The notes below the pieces were generated by a model. The model saw only the letters and a list, made by a program, of their open reading frames with translations. It did not search any database and was not told the origin of the DNA. Shown in pieces: positions 37,897 through 46,779 of a stretch of DNA of 64,000 nt (position 1 is the first letter of the stretch; each line of letters starts with the position of its first letter). The position numbers and the translations under genes were made by a program. Source of the stretch: Tsuneonella amylolytica (GTDB lineage: Bacteria; Pseudomonadota; Alphaproteobacteria; Sphingomonadales; Sphingomonadaceae); contig NZ_CP032570.1 of the NCBI RefSeq assembly GCF_003626915.1, positions 248,001-312,000 of the forward strand, read 5' to 3'.

Positions 37897-38568
37897 TCAG
37901 AAGCGGATGCCCGCCGTCGCCACGACCTGATGACGGTCGGTGTCGATGTTGAAGCGGCTCGAGTCCGGCGTGTTGCCTTCGAAGTCGATCTCGGCTTCCG
38001 AGTACTTCGAGTAGCGGTATTCCGCGCCGATGTAGGCATTGCGGCTGACCGCGAACTCCGCGCCGGCACCCAGACGGTAGCCGTCGGTGTCGAACTTTCC
38101 GTCGAGAGTGGTCGTGCCGTCCGTACCGATCAGGTTGTAGCGCTGGTTGGTGTAGCCGCCCTTGACGTAAACCATCGTCGACGGGCTGGTTACGTAACCG
38201 AGACGCGCACCGACGTAGATTTCGTTATCGGCCTTCACGTTGCCGAGATTGAAAACGGTCGGCTGGGCGTTGTTGTAGTCGCGGCCCGCGCTGCTGCCCG
38301 AGAAGCTGGCTTCGGCGCCGAGGCGGAAGTTGGGGCTGACGGGGGCGTCATAACCCGCGACGACACCGTAGGTCACGCCGTCGATCGACTGCTTGATGTC
38401 GCGGCTGGTGTCGATGTCCTCACTGCTGCCGGTGCGGATGTGGTCGTAGCCGACCTCGCCACCGACGCGCACGCCGCTGAACGGGATCTCGGCGGCGGTC
38501 TGAGCCATCGCGGGGGTGGCAACAGCCATCATCGAGGCAGCGGCGAGCACAGCAAACTTGGTATTCAT
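37897..38568 (-). CDS. Outer-membrane beta-barrel protein (porin/Opa-like)
   Basis: A 223-residue outer-membrane protein. ATG 38568 starts a signal peptide MNTKFAVLAAASMMAVATPAMAQ; an in-frame upstream ATG is too far. The mature part alternates amphipathic beta strands (GVRVGGEVGYDHI, YGVVAGYDAP, FRLGAEASFSG, IYVGARLGYV, MVYVKGGYTN, YRLGAGAEFAV, AYIGAEYRYSKY) and ends in VVATAGIRF, a terminal Phe recognised by the BAM complex. About eight strands suggest an OmpA/OmpW/Opa-type barrel; no peptidoglycan-binding domain is present. Confidence 0.85.
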   Translation of the reverse strand: MNTKFAVLAAASMMAVATPAMAQTAAEIPFSGVRVGGEVGYDHIRTGSSEDIDTSRDIKQSIDGVTYGVVAGYDAPVSPNFRLGAEASFSGSSAGRDYNNAQPTVFNLGNVKADNEIYVGARLGYVTSPSTMVYVKGGYTNQRYNLIGTDGTTTLDGKFDTDGYRLGAGAEFAVSRNAYIGAEYRYSKYSEAEIDFEGNTPDSSRFNIDTDRHQVVATAGIRF

Positions 38569-38733
38569 GGTATTCTCCGTCTTTTCACCGGGCGGGTAGG
38601 CAGCGCCATCCACCCTGGACCCGTTCAACGGAGCTGAACGGGGGGAGTTTCATGAACCTCACATAACGAGATTTATGTTGTATTCCGGTCACATGTGCTT
38701 CGACCAACCGCGGGAAACCCGCGACGAACGTTA

Positions 38734-38758
38734 GGAACAGCTTCGCAGAAAGTGCGTT
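38734..38758 (+). promoter_or_regulatory. Candidate EcfG-type promoter upstream of rlmN
   Basis: GGAAC (38734-38738), 16 bases, CGTT (38755-38758). It is an exact fit to GGAAC-N16/17-CGTT and lies in the 295-bp intergenic region 38569-38863, otherwise AT-richer than its surroundings and without a gene. It would transcribe rlmN with a ~100-nt leader. Confidence 0.35.
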
Positions 38759-38863
38759 CGCGTGTTGCGCGTGCGCGACAGAATGTAACTGTCACGAGCA
38801 ATTCCTCAGCACAAACCTGGGCTGGAACCGCTAACCTTTGCCGATCCCGGCGTCGCGGCCTAT

Positions 38864-40117
38864 ATGCCGGGCATCATGTCCGACACCGCCCTCATGCCCA
38901 TTCCGGGTCACGTCGACCCCGTGCCCGTCGCCCGCGACATCACGCCCCGTGCCGACGGCCGCGTCGATCTTCTCGGCCTGCCCCGTTCGCGCATCGCGGA
39001 TCTGTTCGCCGAGGCCGGACTGGACGCCAAGGCGGCCAAGCTTCGCGCCAAGCAGGTCTTCCATTGGCTCTATCACCGCGGCGTGACCGAATTCGCGGCG
39101 ATGACCGATATCGCCAAGACGATGCGGCCTTGGCTGGCTGAACGCTTCGTCGTCGGCCGGCCCGAAGTCGTCGAGGCGCAGCATTCGACCGACGGCACGC
39201 GCAAGTGGCTACTGCGCACCGCCGACGGGCACGAATTCGAGATGGTCTTCATTCCCGATGCCGATCGCGGGACCCTGTGCGTCTCCAGCCAGGTCGGCTG
39301 CACGCTCAACTGCCGGTTCTGCCACACCGGGACGATGAAGCTGGTGCGCAATCTCACCCCGGGCGAGATCGTGGGCCAGGTCATGCTGGCGCGCGATGCG
39401 CTGGGCGAATGGCCCAAGGGGAGCATGGCCGGACTGGAGGACGCGGAGGATGCCGGACACTATTCGTCCGACGGACGGCTGCTCACCAACATCGTGATGA
39501 TGGGCATGGGGGAACCGCTCTACAATTTCGACAACGTGCGAGATGCGCTGAAGCTGGTGATGGACGGCGACGGACTGGCGCTCAGCAAGCGGCGGATCAC
39601 GCTTTCGACCAGCGGCGTCGTGCCGATGATGGACCGCTGCGGCGAGGAGATCGGGGTGAACCTCGCGGTCTCGCTCCATGCCGTCACCAAGGACGTGCGC
39701 GACGAGATCGTACCACTCAACCGCAAGTACGGCATCGACGAACTGCTGTCGGCCTGCGCCGCCTATCCTGGTGCGAGCAATGCGCGGCGGATCACCTTCG
39801 AATACGTGATGCTCAAGGACAAGAACGACAGCGACGACGACGCACGCGAGCTCGTCCGCCTGATCCGGCTGTACGATCTGCCTGCCAAGGTGAACCTCAT
39901 CCCGTTCAATCCGTGGCCGGGCGCGCCCTACGAATGCTCGACCCCGGAGCGCGTGAAGCGCTTTTCCGAGATCGTTTTCGAGCACGGCATCAGCGCTCCG
40001 GTCCGCACCCCGCGCGGCCGCGACATCGATGCCGCCTGCGGCCAGCTCAAGACCGCCGCGGAAAAGAAGAGCCGCGCCGAGAGGGACCGCGAGGCGGCAG
40101 CAGCGGAGACGGCTTGA
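38864..40117 (+). CDS. rlmN: 23S rRNA (adenine2503-C2)-methyltransferase RlmN
   Basis: Radical SAM methyltransferase modifying A2503 of 23S rRNA and A37 of some tRNAs. The cluster-binding motif [11 protein letters not shown] (~146-156) is intact. Other family motifs are [24 protein letters not shown] and STSGVVP. The resolving Cys of [12 protein letters not shown] near the end is also present. ATG 38864 and ATG 38876 are both possible starts. The stop overlaps the TTG start of the MOSC gene, so the two are translationally coupled. Confidence 0.96.
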   Translation: MPGIMSDTALMPIPGHVDPVPVARDITPRADGRVDLLGLPRSRIADLFAEAGLDAKAAKLRAKQVFHWLYHRGVTEFAAMTDIAKTMRPWLAERFVVGRPEVVEAQHSTDGTRKWLLRTADGHEFEMVFIPDADRGTLCVSSQVGCTLNCRFCHTGTMKLVRNLTPGEIVGQVMLARDALGEWPKGSMAGLEDAEDAGHYSSDGRLLTNIVMMGMGEPLYNFDNVRDALKLVMDGDGLALSKRRITLSTSGVVPMMDRCGEEIGVNLAVSLHAVTKDVRDEIVPLNRKYGIDELLSACAAYPGASNARRITFEYVMLKDKNDSDDDARELVRLIRLYDLPAKVNLIPFNPWPGAPYECSTPERVKRFSEIVFEHGISAPVRTPRGRDIDAACGQLKTAAEKKSRAERDREAAAAETA

Positions 40118-40764
40118 TCGTCGAGGCGATCTGCGCCGGGCGGGCGGCAGCGCTTCCCGGCGGCAAGCGCAGCGCCATCGCCAAGGTGCCTCTGGCGGGC
40201 CCGGTGGCGATCGGCACAGGCGGGATCGCCGGCGACGAACAGGTCGACCGCAGACATCACGGGTGGCCGGCGATGGCGGTCCACCTCTATCCTGCAGGTC
40301 ACTACGACTGGCTGCGCGCGGTCGCCGGCGATCCGCCCGCTCTGGCCGGCCCGGGCAGCATGGGCGAAAACCTCTCGGGCCGCGGGCTCGACGAAGCGGA
40401 CGTTCGGATCGGCGACCGTTTCCGCCTCGGCACCGCGTTGCTGGAGGCGAGCCAGCCGCGCCAACCATGCGCGACCATCGAACGGCACCTCGCGTGCAAG
40501 GGGGTGGTCAAGGCGATCGTCGAGAGCGGCCGCTGCGGCATTTTCTTCCGCGTGCTCGAACCCGGCATTGCGCAGGCGGGCGATCGGCTCGAACTGACAG
40601 AAAGCGGGTCGGAAGGCTGGAGCATCCGCCGTGCGTTCTTCCTCGTCTATGGTGGCGGACGCCCCGACCGGGCCGAACTCGACGAGCTCGCCGCCCTGAC
40701 CGCTGTGTCGGACAGGCTGGTCCGCGACATCGAGCGGAAGCATCCGCGTCCCGCCCTCCGATAA
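40114..40764 (+). CDS. MOSC domain-containing protein (YiiM-like)
   Basis: A 216-residue protein of the MOSC fold, found in molybdenum-cofactor sulfurases and in the YiiM family that reduces N-hydroxylated compounds. Visible features are [49 protein letters not shown] and the key Cys in [17 protein letters not shown] 40114 within the rlmN stop (TTGA) is the only start that keeps the conserved N-terminus. The Mo-enzyme gene at 43.3 kb is not in the same transcription unit but offers a thematic link. Confidence 0.85.
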   Translation: MIVEAICAGRAAALPGGKRSAIAKVPLAGPVAIGTGGIAGDEQVDRRHHGWPAMAVHLYPAGHYDWLRAVAGDPPALAGPGSMGENLSGRGLDEADVRIGDRFRLGTALLEASQPRQPCATIERHLACKGVVKAIVESGRCGIFFRVLEPGIAQAGDRLELTESGSEGWSIRRAFFLVYGGGRPDRAELDELAALTAVSDRLVRDIERKHPRPALR

Positions 40765-40869
40765 GGTCGCTTCGTCCCGCCATTTCTTCTTACAACGGGC
40801 CATTCATCGCACGTTGGGCGGACTCTCCGCAGACCGGTTCTAGATAGAAACAGAACCGAGGGACCTCCC

Positions 40870-41262
40870 ATGAAGAAGACCATGCTCGTCATCGCCGCCG
40901 CCGGCCTCACCCTGCCGATGGCCGCGCCGGCCGCCGCCGACCCGCCGCGCTGGGCCCCCGCCCACGGCAAGCGCGCCAAGGATGCACAGCGGCATTACCA
41001 GCAGCGCTATGCGCAGCAGGCCTACCAGCCGCGGTACTACACCTCCAATCAGGGCACGCAGTACTGGGCGGGCGACGATGGTCGCTACTACTGCAAGCGC
41101 TCGAACGGTACGACCGGTCTCCTGATCGGTGCTGCCGGCGGCGCACTCCTCGGTCGCACGATCCTGAGCGGCGGCGACCGTACGCTGGGCACGGTCATCG
41201 GTGCCGCGGCCGGTGCGCTGCTCGGCCGCCAGCTCGATCGCGGCGAGGTTCGCTGCCGCTGA
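40870..41262 (+). CDS. Glycine-zipper 2TM-type exported protein A
   Basis: A 130-residue envelope protein. A signal peptide (MKKTMLVIAAAGLTLPMAAPAAA) precedes a basic, Gln/Tyr-rich stretch, then the motif YWAGDDGRYYCKRSNGTTGLLIG and a glycine-zipper segment (GAAGGALLGRTI ... GAAAGALLGRQL). The Cys of YYCKRS and the C-terminal RCR could pair. It shares its distinctive middle and end with the next gene, so the two arose by duplication. It has its own downstream hairpin. The function is unknown. Confidence 0.82.
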   Translation: MKKTMLVIAAAGLTLPMAAPAAADPPRWAPAHGKRAKDAQRHYQQRYAQQAYQPRYYTSNQGTQYWAGDDGRYYCKRSNGTTGLLIGAAGGALLGRTILSGGDRTLGTVIGAAAGALLGRQLDRGEVRCR

Positions 41263-41286
41263 TCGAACCGATCCATTCGAAAGACG

Positions 41287-41321
41287 AAGCGCGTCGCTCC
41301 CTCGGGAACGGCGCGCTTTTT
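41287..41321 (+). terminator. Terminator after glycine-zipper protein A
   Basis: AAGCGCG (41287-41293) pairs with CGCGCTT (41312-41318), followed by TTT. Confidence 0.65.
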
Positions 41322-41461
41322 CGTTCGGTTCGTCGCCGCGGATTTTCGGTTCGTCCCGGATTCGGCGATACAACGATGCGTTCATCTGAGGTTGGGGACC
41401 CGCGAGCCACTTCGGACGTCGACACACCGAACCTGTGATCAATGAGGGAAAGGAAGACCCC

Positions 41462-41782
41462 ATGAAGAAGATGATGTTTGCTCTCGCCGCCACGAGCCTC
41501 GCGATCCCCGCCGCTCCCGCGCTGGCCCACAACACCGGCTATCGCCACAGCCACAATTACGAAAACGGCGTGAACTACTGGCAGGGCGACGACGGACGCT
41601 ACTACTGCAAGCGTTCGAACGGTACGGTCGGGCTGCTCGTGGGCGGTGCCGCCGGTGCCCTCGTGGGTCGCGCGATCGACACCCAGGGCAGCCGGGCCAC
41701 CGGCACGATCCTCGGCGCTGCCGCCGGCGCGCTTCTGGGCCGCGAAATCCAGAAGCGCCGCGCAGAGGCGAAGTGCCGCTGA
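41462..41782 (+). CDS. Glycine-zipper 2TM-type exported protein B (paralogue)
   Basis: A 106-residue paralogue of the preceding gene. Its signal peptide (MKKMMFALAATSLAIPAAPALA) is followed by a His/Tyr-rich linker, the shared YWQGDDGRYYCKRSNGTVGLLVG motif, a glycine zipper (GAAGALVGRAI ... GAAAGALLGREI) and KCR at the end. ATG 41462 is chosen over an upstream GTG because the signal peptide begins there. The gap of 200 bp between the paralogues includes a terminator, so each probably has its own promoter. Confidence 0.82.
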   Translation: MKKMMFALAATSLAIPAAPALAHNTGYRHSHNYENGVNYWQGDDGRYYCKRSNGTVGLLVGGAAGALVGRAIDTQGSRATGTILGAAAGALLGREIQKRRAEAKCR

Positions 41783-41811
41783 CCGATATCCGGTTCCTTT
41801 GGCCAACGAGA

Positions 41812-41848
41812 AAAGGCGCGTCGTCCACCGGGCGGCGCGCCTTTCGCT
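41812..41848 (+). terminator. Terminator after glycine-zipper protein B
   Basis: AAAGGCGCG (41812-41820) pairs perfectly with CGCGCCTTT (41836-41844). A downstream TTTT lies five bases later. Confidence 0.7.
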
Positions 41849-41875
41849 TTTGCACGGGCGCGCCGATGTGCTTTG

Positions 41876-42670
41876 ATGGCGCGGATGGCTGACGGCTCCC
41901 CTCCCCGCCCCGCAGTGCTGGTGACCGGCGGCGCCCGGCGCATCGGTGCCGCGATTGCTCGCGGGTTCGCGGCGGCAGGCTGGCATGTCGTGATCCACTA
42001 CGGCCATTCCGCGCGCGAGGCCGAGGCGCTGGCCGCCGAACTACCCCATGCCAACGCGGTGCACTGCGACCTCGTCGACGGAAACGCGGCGGCCGAATTC
42101 GCGGCCATGCTGGCCGAGCGCCTGCCCGACTGGCGGGTGCTGGTGAACTGCGCGGCCGTGTTCGAGCCCGACACCGCCGAGCGGATGGAGATGGACGTGT
42201 TCCGCCGCGCGTTGCGCGTGAACGCCGCCAGCCCCGCCAAGCTGGCGCAGACCTTCCTCGCCAGGGCGAAATCGAACGGCGGCAAGCGGGTGATCGACAT
42301 TACCGACCAGAAGCTCGCCAACCCGAACCCGGACTTCTTCAGCTACACCATGAGCAAGCACGCGCTTGCGAGCACGGTGACGATGCTGGCGATGGCGCAG
42401 GCGAACCCCGACGACCGCGTCTACGCGCTCGCGCCCGGGGCCATCCTGCCCAGCCACGACCAGAGCGCAGCGGAAGCCGAGGTGAGCCACCGGCTCAATC
42501 CCCTCGCCCGCCGCACGGGCGAGAACGAGATCGTCGAGGCGTGCCTGTGGCTCAGCGAAGGATGGCTTGCGAGCGGCGAGACCCTCTATATCGACAGCGG
42601 CCAGCACCTCCTCGCGCAGCCGCGCGACGTGATTTTCCTGGCGCGCGAGAAAGGCGTAACCGGCGCATGA
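41876..42670 (+). CDS. SDR-family oxidoreductase, pteridine-reductase-like
   Basis: NAD(P)-dependent short-chain dehydrogenase of about 264 residues. The cofactor motif VLVTGGARRIGAAIARGFA and the catalytic YTMSKHA are clear; RR after GGA and the VIDITDQKLANPNPDF wording recall pteridine/dihydromonapterin reductases (FolM/PTR1). ATG 41876 or 41885 may be used. The stop overlaps the cytochrome b gene (ATGA), so it is in an operon with the Mo-oxidoreductase pair; a role in pterin chemistry of the Mo cofactor would fit, but that is inference. Confidence 0.82.
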   Translation: MARMADGSPPRPAVLVTGGARRIGAAIARGFAAAGWHVVIHYGHSAREAEALAAELPHANAVHCDLVDGNAAAEFAAMLAERLPDWRVLVNCAAVFEPDTAERMEMDVFRRALRVNAASPAKLAQTFLARAKSNGGKRVIDITDQKLANPNPDFFSYTMSKHALASTVTMLAMAQANPDDRVYALAPGAILPSHDQSAAEAEVSHRLNPLARRTGENEIVEACLWLSEGWLASGETLYIDSGQHLLAQPRDVIFLAREKGVTGA

Positions 42671-43338
42671 AACGACACGCCCTGTCGACCCGTCTATGGC
42701 ACTGGGTGAACCTCGTCTGCGTGGTGATCCTGTTCATGAGCGGGCTCAACATCTCGAACGCGCACCCGCGGCTCTACTGGGGGAAGTGGGGCTTCGACGC
42801 TGCCGACGCATGGCTGATCGTACCGCGCTTTCCCGAATGGTCGACCATTCCCGGCTACTACAGCCTGGCCGGAGCGCGCGACTGGCACACGCTGATGGTC
42901 TGGCCGTTTGCGCTAGGCCTGCTGATGATGTGGATCGCGATGCTCGCAAACCGGCATTTCAAGCGCGACCTGATGACGACGAGGGAGGAATGGCGCTGGA
43001 GCGCGATCCGCCGCGACATCGCCAAGCACCTCCGGCTCGACTTCCACCACGAGGGGTCGAAGCTCAATTTCCTGCAGAAGCTCACCTACGGCCTCGTGCT
43101 GGGCGTCATCCTGCCTGGTATGATCGTGACCGGCATGGGCATCAGCCCGGGGATGGAGCCCTATCTCGCGCCGCTCATCGAACTGGTCGGCGGTCGCCAG
43201 TCGATGCGGTCGCTGCACTTCATCTGCGCCTGGGCGCTGTTCGGCTTCTTCGTCCTGCACGTCGTGCTGGTGCTGCTGTCGCACCCGCTCAAGCAGATGC
43301 GGGCGATGATCACGGGAGGGCGCGAAAATGCAGCGTAG
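42667..43338 (+). CDS. Cytochrome b/b6 domain membrane protein
   Basis: A 223-residue cytochrome b561-like protein. Helices near residues 10-30, 75-95, 140-160 and 185-210 include histidines likely to ligate haem (RLWHWVN, DWHTLMVW, SLHFICAWALFGFFVLHVVLV). It begins within the stop of the SDR gene and overlaps the Mo-oxidoreductase by 11 bp. This pairing implies it carries electrons between the membrane pool and the Mo enzyme, comparable to YedZ with YedY although the sequence family differs. Confidence 0.85.
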   Translation: MKRHALSTRLWHWVNLVCVVILFMSGLNISNAHPRLYWGKWGFDAADAWLIVPRFPEWSTIPGYYSLAGARDWHTLMVWPFALGLLMMWIAMLANRHFKRDLMTTREEWRWSAIRRDIAKHLRLDFHHEGSKLNFLQKLTYGLVLGVILPGMIVTGMGISPGMEPYLAPLIELVGGRQSMRSLHFICAWALFGFFVLHVVLVLLSHPLKQMRAMITGGRENAA

Positions 43339-44062
43339 GGGGCTTCTCGCGGGGGCCGCGGCGTTCCTGGCCGCCGGGTGTTCCAAGGTCGCCGAGAGCA
43401 GTCCGGGCCGTTCGCTGTTCGAGACGGCGGGCCGCTGGCATCGCGGCGCACAGCGCGTCTTCGGCGATGCGCTGGTGACCGAATATGCGAAGGCCGACAT
43501 CTCCCCATTCTTCCGCGGTAACGGCTCTACCGGCGTCGATACGCCCGAATACGCCGCGCATCAGGCGGCCGGCTTTGCCGACTGGCGGCTGGAGGTGACC
43601 GGCCTCGTCGATACGCCGCTGTCGTTCAGCCTCGACAACATCCGCAAGCTGCCGCAGCGCACCCAAATCACCCGGCACGATTGCGTGGAGGGGTGGAGCG
43701 CGATCGGCCAATGGACCGGCCCGCAGCTCGCCACCATCCTCAAAGGGGCGGGCCTGAAGCCAGAGGCGCGCTACATCGTGTTCCGCTGCGCCGACACGCT
43801 GTCGGGCGCGCGGTATTACGAGAGCATCGACCTCGACGACGCGTTCCACCCGCAGACGATCATCGCGCACAGCCTGAACGGCGAACCGCTGCCCGTCATA
43901 AACGGCGCGCCTCTGCGCCTGCGGGTCGAACGGCAGCTCGGCTACAAGCACGCAAAGTACCTGACCGGGATCGAGGCGGTTGCCAGTTTCGCCGACATCG
44001 CCGGCGGCAAGGGCGGGTACTGGGAGGATCGCTCCGACTACCAATGGTACGCCGGGATCTGA
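43328..44062 (+). CDS. Molybdopterin-dependent oxidoreductase (sulfite-oxidase fold)
   Basis: A 244-residue exported Mo enzyme. The N-terminus MQRRGLLAGAAAFLAAGC contains a twin-arginine pair and a lipobox-like LAAGC, suggesting Tat export with possible lipid anchoring. The Mo-coordinating Cys lies in ITRHDCVEGWSAIGQWTGP (~120), and the family block ADTLSGARYYESIDLDDAFHPQT follows. It lacks the dimerisation domain of sulfite oxidase, like YedY/MsrP and related short forms. Physiological substrate is unknown. It is the last gene of the SDR-cytochrome b-Mo enzyme operon. Confidence 0.87.
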   Translation: MQRRGLLAGAAAFLAAGCSKVAESSPGRSLFETAGRWHRGAQRVFGDALVTEYAKADISPFFRGNGSTGVDTPEYAAHQAAGFADWRLEVTGLVDTPLSFSLDNIRKLPQRTQITRHDCVEGWSAIGQWTGPQLATILKGAGLKPEARYIVFRCADTLSGARYYESIDLDDAFHPQTIIAHSLNGEPLPVINGAPLRLRVERQLGYKHAKYLTGIEAVASFADIAGGKGGYWEDRSDYQWYAGI

Positions 44063-44159
44063 CCGGGCCCAGCTGTCGCCGCCCGCTTGCGCCGAACTGA
44101 CGGCGCGCGCATGACGCTGTCCGATCGCGCCCGGCGTTGCGGAACAGGGAACATCGGAT

Positions 44160-45428
44160 ATGGCCATCATCGACCGCGTGCTTGGCAGGATGGTCGAGCA
44201 CGGCGTCCTCGAAGTAGTCCACCCCGATGGCCGCGTGGTGCGACTGGGCGAGCCGGCGGACGGCTTTCCCGAGGTCCGGGTGCGCTTCGCCGACCACAAG
44301 GTCGCGCGCGACATACTGCTCGATCCGCGGCTCGGCGCGGCGGAGGCGTTCATGGACGGGCGCCTGCTGATCGAGCGCGGCGACGTGATGGACCTCGTCG
44401 GATTGCTGCGAAAGAACAACCGCTGGGACCACGGCAAGGAGCTGTCCCCTCCCACGCTTCGACGTCGGCTTACGAACCGCTTCGCTGCGACTTTCGAAGC
44501 GATCAACCGGCAGTCATCGTCTAAGCGCAACGTTGCCCATCACTACGACATCGGCAACGACCTGTACGAACTGATGCTCGATGGCGACCACCTCCAGTAC
44601 TCGTGCGCGTACTGGCCGCGCCCTGACATGACCCTGGAGGAAGCGCAGACGGCCAAGCTCGCGCATATCGCGGCCAAGCTCGCCCTCTCGCCGGGCCAGC
44701 GCGTGCTCGACATCGGCTGCGGCTGGGGCGGCATGACGATCTATCTCGCCCGGCACGTCGATGTCACCGTGACCGGCATCACGCTCAGCGAGGAACAGGC
44801 GGCGCTGGCCCGCCAGCGGGTGGCGGCGGCCGGGGTGGCGGACCGGGTCTTCATCGAACTCGTAGACTACCGCGACCTTGCCGGGCGCGGCGACACGTTC
44901 GACCGGATCGTCTCGGTGGGCATGTTCGAACACGTCGGCGTGCCGCAGTTCGAAACGTTCTTCCGCAGCTGCGCCAACCTGCTCGCACCCGACGGGGTCA
45001 TGCTGCTCCATTCGATCACTCGCTTCGGCAAACCGGGAAAGACCGACGCCTTCACCCGCAAGTACATCTTTCCCGGCGGCTACATCCCCGCTCTCAGCGA
45101 AACCCTCTCCGCGAGCGAGAAGGTCCGCCTGATCGCCACCGACATCGAAATCCTGCGCCTGCATTATGCCAGGACGCTGCGCGAATGGTACGCCCGCATC
45201 GTCGCCAACCGGGAAACCATCGAGAAGACCTACTCCCCTCGGTTCTACCGCATGTGGACCTTCTACCTTGCCGGCGCGACCGCCTCGTTCGAGAGCGGGG
45301 GCATGGGCAATTTCCAGATCCAGTACGTCCGCGACCGCCACGCACTACCCATTACTCGCGACTACATCGCGGCGAAGGAAACCGTCCTGCTAGACGACAG
45401 CGCCGTTGCGGCGGGCCCCCACGGCTGA
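44160..45428 (+). CDS. cfa: Cyclopropane-fatty-acyl-phospholipid synthase
   Basis: Transfers a methylene group from S-adenosylmethionine to unsaturated acyl chains of membrane phospholipids. The 422-residue protein has NVAHHYDIGNDLYELMLD (~125), YSCAYW, the SAM motif VLDIGCGWGGMTIYLA (~181), VSVGMFEHVG and KYIFPGGYIP. The N-terminal ~110 residues are the lipid-binding region. ATG 44160 follows a modest ribosome-binding site. It lies 37 bp ahead of argG. Confidence 0.94.
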   Translation: MAIIDRVLGRMVEHGVLEVVHPDGRVVRLGEPADGFPEVRVRFADHKVARDILLDPRLGAAEAFMDGRLLIERGDVMDLVGLLRKNNRWDHGKELSPPTLRRRLTNRFAATFEAINRQSSSKRNVAHHYDIGNDLYELMLDGDHLQYSCAYWPRPDMTLEEAQTAKLAHIAAKLALSPGQRVLDIGCGWGGMTIYLARHVDVTVTGITLSEEQAALARQRVAAAGVADRVFIELVDYRDLAGRGDTFDRIVSVGMFEHVGVPQFETFFRSCANLLAPDGVMLLHSITRFGKPGKTDAFTRKYIFPGGYIPALSETLSASEKVRLIATDIEILRLHYARTLREWYARIVANRETIEKTYSPRFYRMWTFYLAGATASFESGGMGNFQIQYVRDRHALPITRDYIAAKETVLLDDSAVAAGPHG

Positions 45429-45464
45429 TACCGGCGCGCCCGCAATCAGCGGAGCTGCGCCCCA

Positions 45465-46679
45465 ATGTCCGACATCAAGAAGGTCGTCCTCGCCTACAGC
45501 GGCGGGCTCGACACCAGCGTGATCCTCAAGTGGCTGCAGGTCACCTACAACTGCGAGGTCGTCACCTTCACCGCCGATCTCGGACAGGGCGAAGAACTGG
45601 AGCCGGCGCGCGCCAAGGCGAAGCTGATGGGCGTGCCCGACGAGCACATCTACATCGACGACCTGCGTCAGGAATTCGTGCGCGACTTCGTGTTTCCGAT
45701 AATGCGCGCCAACGCCCGATACGAAGGAGACTACCTGCTCGGCACCAGCATCGCCCGTCCGCTCATTTCCAAGCGCCTCATCGAGATCGCCCGGGAAACC
45801 GGCGCCGACGCGATCGCCCACGGCGCGACCGGCAAGGGCAACGATCAGGTGCGTTTCGAGCTGTCGGCCTACGCGCTCGATCCCGACATCAAGGTCATCG
45901 CCCCGTGGCGCGAATGGGATCTCACCAGCCGCACCGCGCTGATCGCCTGGGCCGAGGCGCACCAGATTCCCGTGCCGAAGGACAAGCGCGGCGAGAGCCC
46001 GTTCTCGACCGACGCGAACCTCCTTCACACCTCGTCCGAAGGCAAGGTGCTCGAGGATCCGTGGGAGGAGACGCCCGACTACGTCTATTCGCGCACCGAC
46101 GATCCCGAGAACGCGCCTGATACGCCCGAGTACATCACGCTCGACTTCGAGCGGGGTGACGGCACGGCGCTGAACGGCGAGGCGATGAGCCCGGCGACCC
46201 TGCTCGCTGCGCTCAACGATCTCGGCCGCAGGCATGGCATCGGACGGCTCGATCTCGTCGAGAACCGCTACGTCGGCATGAAGAGCCGCGGCATGTACGA
46301 AACGCCCGGCGGCGAGATCTACGCCCGTGCGCACCGGGGTATCGAGCAGATCACCCTCGACCGCGGTGCCGCGCACCTCAAGGACGAGCTGATGCCCAAG
46401 TACGCGGAGCTCATCTACAACGGGTTCTGGTTCTCCCCGGAACGCGAGATGCTGCAGGCGGCCATCGATCTCAGCCAGGAGAAGGTCGGCGGCACCGTTC
46501 GCCTCAAGCTCTACAAGGGCAACGCGAGCGTGGTGGGGCGCAAGTCCGCCAATTCGCTCTATTCGGAACGGCACGTCACGTTCGAGGACGACGCCGGAGC
46601 TTACGACCAGACGGATGCGCAAGGCTTCATCAAGCTCAACGCACTGCGGCTACGGCTGCTGGCGCAGCGCGATCGCTGA
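45465..46679 (+). CDS. argG: Argininosuccinate synthase
   Basis: Joins citrulline and aspartate with ATP in arginine synthesis. The 404-residue protein begins with the PP-loop motif [16 protein letters not shown] (~10), and contains [16 protein letters not shown], the citrulline-binding [18 protein letters not shown] and [15 protein letters not shown]. It is complete. Downstream there is no simple terminator directly at the stop; a non-coding structured region begins instead. Confidence 0.97.
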   Translation: MSDIKKVVLAYSGGLDTSVILKWLQVTYNCEVVTFTADLGQGEELEPARAKAKLMGVPDEHIYIDDLRQEFVRDFVFPIMRANARYEGDYLLGTSIARPLISKRLIEIARETGADAIAHGATGKGNDQVRFELSAYALDPDIKVIAPWREWDLTSRTALIAWAEAHQIPVPKDKRGESPFSTDANLLHTSSEGKVLEDPWEETPDYVYSRTDDPENAPDTPEYITLDFERGDGTALNGEAMSPATLLAALNDLGRRHGIGRLDLVENRYVGMKSRGMYETPGGEIYARAHRGIEQITLDRGAAHLKDELMPKYAELIYNGFWFSPEREMLQAAIDLSQEKVGGTVRLKLYKGNASVVGRKSANSLYSERHVTFEDDAGAYDQTDAQGFIKLNALRLRLLAQRDR

Positions 46680-46779
46680 AATTTAGTTACGCCCTGCCCG
46701 CTTGCGGTAGAATGTTGAGTTATCCACTCGCGTCCACAGCGTAATCGGCACCTGGGGGATAACTCGGACGCGGTCCGCT

